From positions 10,548,501 to 10,612,500 of the forward strand of contig OU015568.1 in NCBI GenBank assembly GCA_907165135.1: 64,000 nucleotides of DNA, written 5' to 3'. Each line of letters opens with the position of its first letter. The first letter of the stretch is position 1. This document shows positions 63,133-64,000 of the stretch, one piece after another. The notes beneath the pieces are model-generated. The model saw only the letters and a list, made by a program, of their open reading frames with translations, ran no database searches and was not told the DNA's origin. A program made the translations under genes and the position numbers. Source of the stretch: Oikopleura dioica (lineage: Eukaryota; Chordata; Appendicularia; Copelata; Oikopleuridae).

Positions 63133-63152
63133 CTTCGCTTTCCTGCGCCCAT
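63129..63152 (-). promoter_or_regulatory. Seven-codon uORF overlapping the ATPase start
   Basis: After a TTCAG acceptor the first ATG (63152) opens seven codons ending in TGA at 63131-63129. This overlaps the ATPase ATG as ATGA. It would lie in the trans-spliced leader region and could tune translation by termination-reinitiation. Confidence 0.5.
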
Positions 63153-63194
63153 TCTGAATTTTTGTATAAATAGTTTTGTGATAAAAAATGTTGA

Positions 63195-63973
63195 CTATTT
63201 TGGAAACTGTTTTATCACAGCATTATCGGGCAGTTTTTGGGGCATGTATCTGTGAGGATTTCGCTTTCGATCGAGCTCTTCCAGATTCTTCATCGCTCCT
63301 TTCACAGGAGCAAGTTTGTCAGTCAGTCCATGCCGCTTCTTCTTTCTAGCGATTTGACCTGGCTCATCGTCTGCATGATCAGCTGCGAGCAAGCGCTTCA
63401 TATCACTGTCGCTTGGACCTCGATTCGCAATTCTGAGTATTTAATAGCTGATTGAAATGTTATTGAAGCCAATACCGGACGTGCTGGTCAATGTTTTTCT
63501 CTGCTACTACTGTATTCTTCAAATCGCCGTCGTGATATAGCGGGCAATTGTGACCTTTATAGCATCGCCCTTTCCTGAAATTCCAGCAAATCTTCTTCCC
63601 GTCTCGTTCTTTCTCAAACTTGTGCGCTTGATTGTCAGTGAGTGCGACATGTTGCTCTAAAAAGATTAATCTTTGTTAAAAATCCTTCTGTTTACCCAAA
63701 ACTTTGCGCGCTGCTTGCTCTTCTCGATCGTAGTTGCTGACAAAGACGGAGTCCTACAGACACAACAGTTATTTTTGAGAAACTCAGCAAGTACTCTACT
63801 TGCGATCTGTAAATAACTTTCTTCACTTCATCTGCTCGAGTTGACGCAGTGGTCAGGTCTGGTGGAGGCAGTCTCACTTTTGGCTTGACCTTTTGTACTT
63901 CTGGTTCTTCTGCTTCTACCTCCGGCTGTTCTTCTTCTGAGTCCGAGTCAGAGTAAGCTCCTATCAAATCCAT
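63195..63973 (-). CDS. CCCH zinc-finger protein
   Basis: Exons 63973-63800, 63753-63696, 63656-63476 and 63432-63195 join in frame to 216 residues. It starts with an acidic Ser/Asp/Glu head (MDLIGAYSDSDSEEEQPE) and has a single CCCH finger of spacing C-x7-C-x5-C-x3-H (CWNFRKGRCYKGHNCPLYH, about residues 98-116). A basic, charged C-terminal half follows (RKKKRHGLTDKL ... NPHRYMPQKLPDNAV). RNA binding in the nucleus is the usual role of such fingers. The overall layout feels conserved, but I cannot name the orthologue. It leads the P5B ATPase in a probable operon. The ATG at 63973 is preferred over a longer open frame because it starts the typical acidic head. Confidence 0.8.
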
Positions 63974-64000
63974 TCTGAATAAGAACACCGCCAGTTCATA

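Overview
The window looks like the genome of an appendicularian tunicate, most likely Oikopleura dioica. This is inferred from the sequence; I ran no search. Introns that I could place by reading frame and family alignment are mostly 39-50 nt. Several introns use GA-AG, GG-AG or GC-AG borders. Genes are packed into same-strand, operon-like clusters whose intercistronic gaps (11-70 nt) end in a pyrimidine-rich AG just before the next ATG, as expected for spliced-leader trans-splicing. Two Otx homeobox genes confirm a chordate-type animal.

Layout. 115-1621 (+): secreted EGF/ZP-domain protein, convergent with a small unknown gene (1823-2023, -). 2405-5034 (-): a two-gene unit, an AIMP3/EEF1E1-like protein followed by cytoplasmic tyrosyl-tRNA synthetase. 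5560-7213 (-): a second unit, taspase-1 then ENY2. 7.2-10.65 kb: intergenic DNA carrying two non-autonomous DNA transposons (8311-9005 and 9743-10193), each with an 8-bp target duplication. 10654-17337 (+): plexin. 17596-18247 (+): cornichon. 18685-19871 (+): CSTPP1 (C11orf49 homologue) followed by a Lys-rich small protein. 19891-23515: a 3.6-kb hAT transposon with its own multi-exon transposase, inserted at the operon junction in front of a RING-finger gene (23536-23878). 24187-25467 (+): RGG/CCCH/coiled-coil/RING protein. 25.5-28.7 kb: no recognised gene. 28711-30190 (+): ELK-type ETS factor. 30707-31614 (+): unrecognised multi-TM protein.

32331-33967 (-) and 50478-54426 (+) are two divergently transcribed Otx paralogues. 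They are separated by about 16.5 kb with no recognisable gene, very unusual in such a compact genome and probably a regulatory landscape; it carries K50-homeodomain core sites and a recurrent 14-mer. The homeodomain intron of the plus-strand Otx contains a foldback element with a 9-bp target duplication (Mutator-like). 57278-58412 (-): DHRS1. 58620-58922: a large palindromic foldback. 59327-63973 (-): a CCCH zinc-finger gene followed at 62 nt by a P5B-type ATPase (ATP13A2/3 class).

Functional links: the AIMP3-like/TyrRS pair probably co-expresses a multisynthetase scaffold component with a synthetase, and taspase-1/ENY2 pairs two chromatin/transcription factors. The most striking signals are the transposon lodged in an operon junction with its terminal CAG adjoining the target, the family of insertions sharing mirrored subterminal arrays, and the Otx-Otx noncoding interval.
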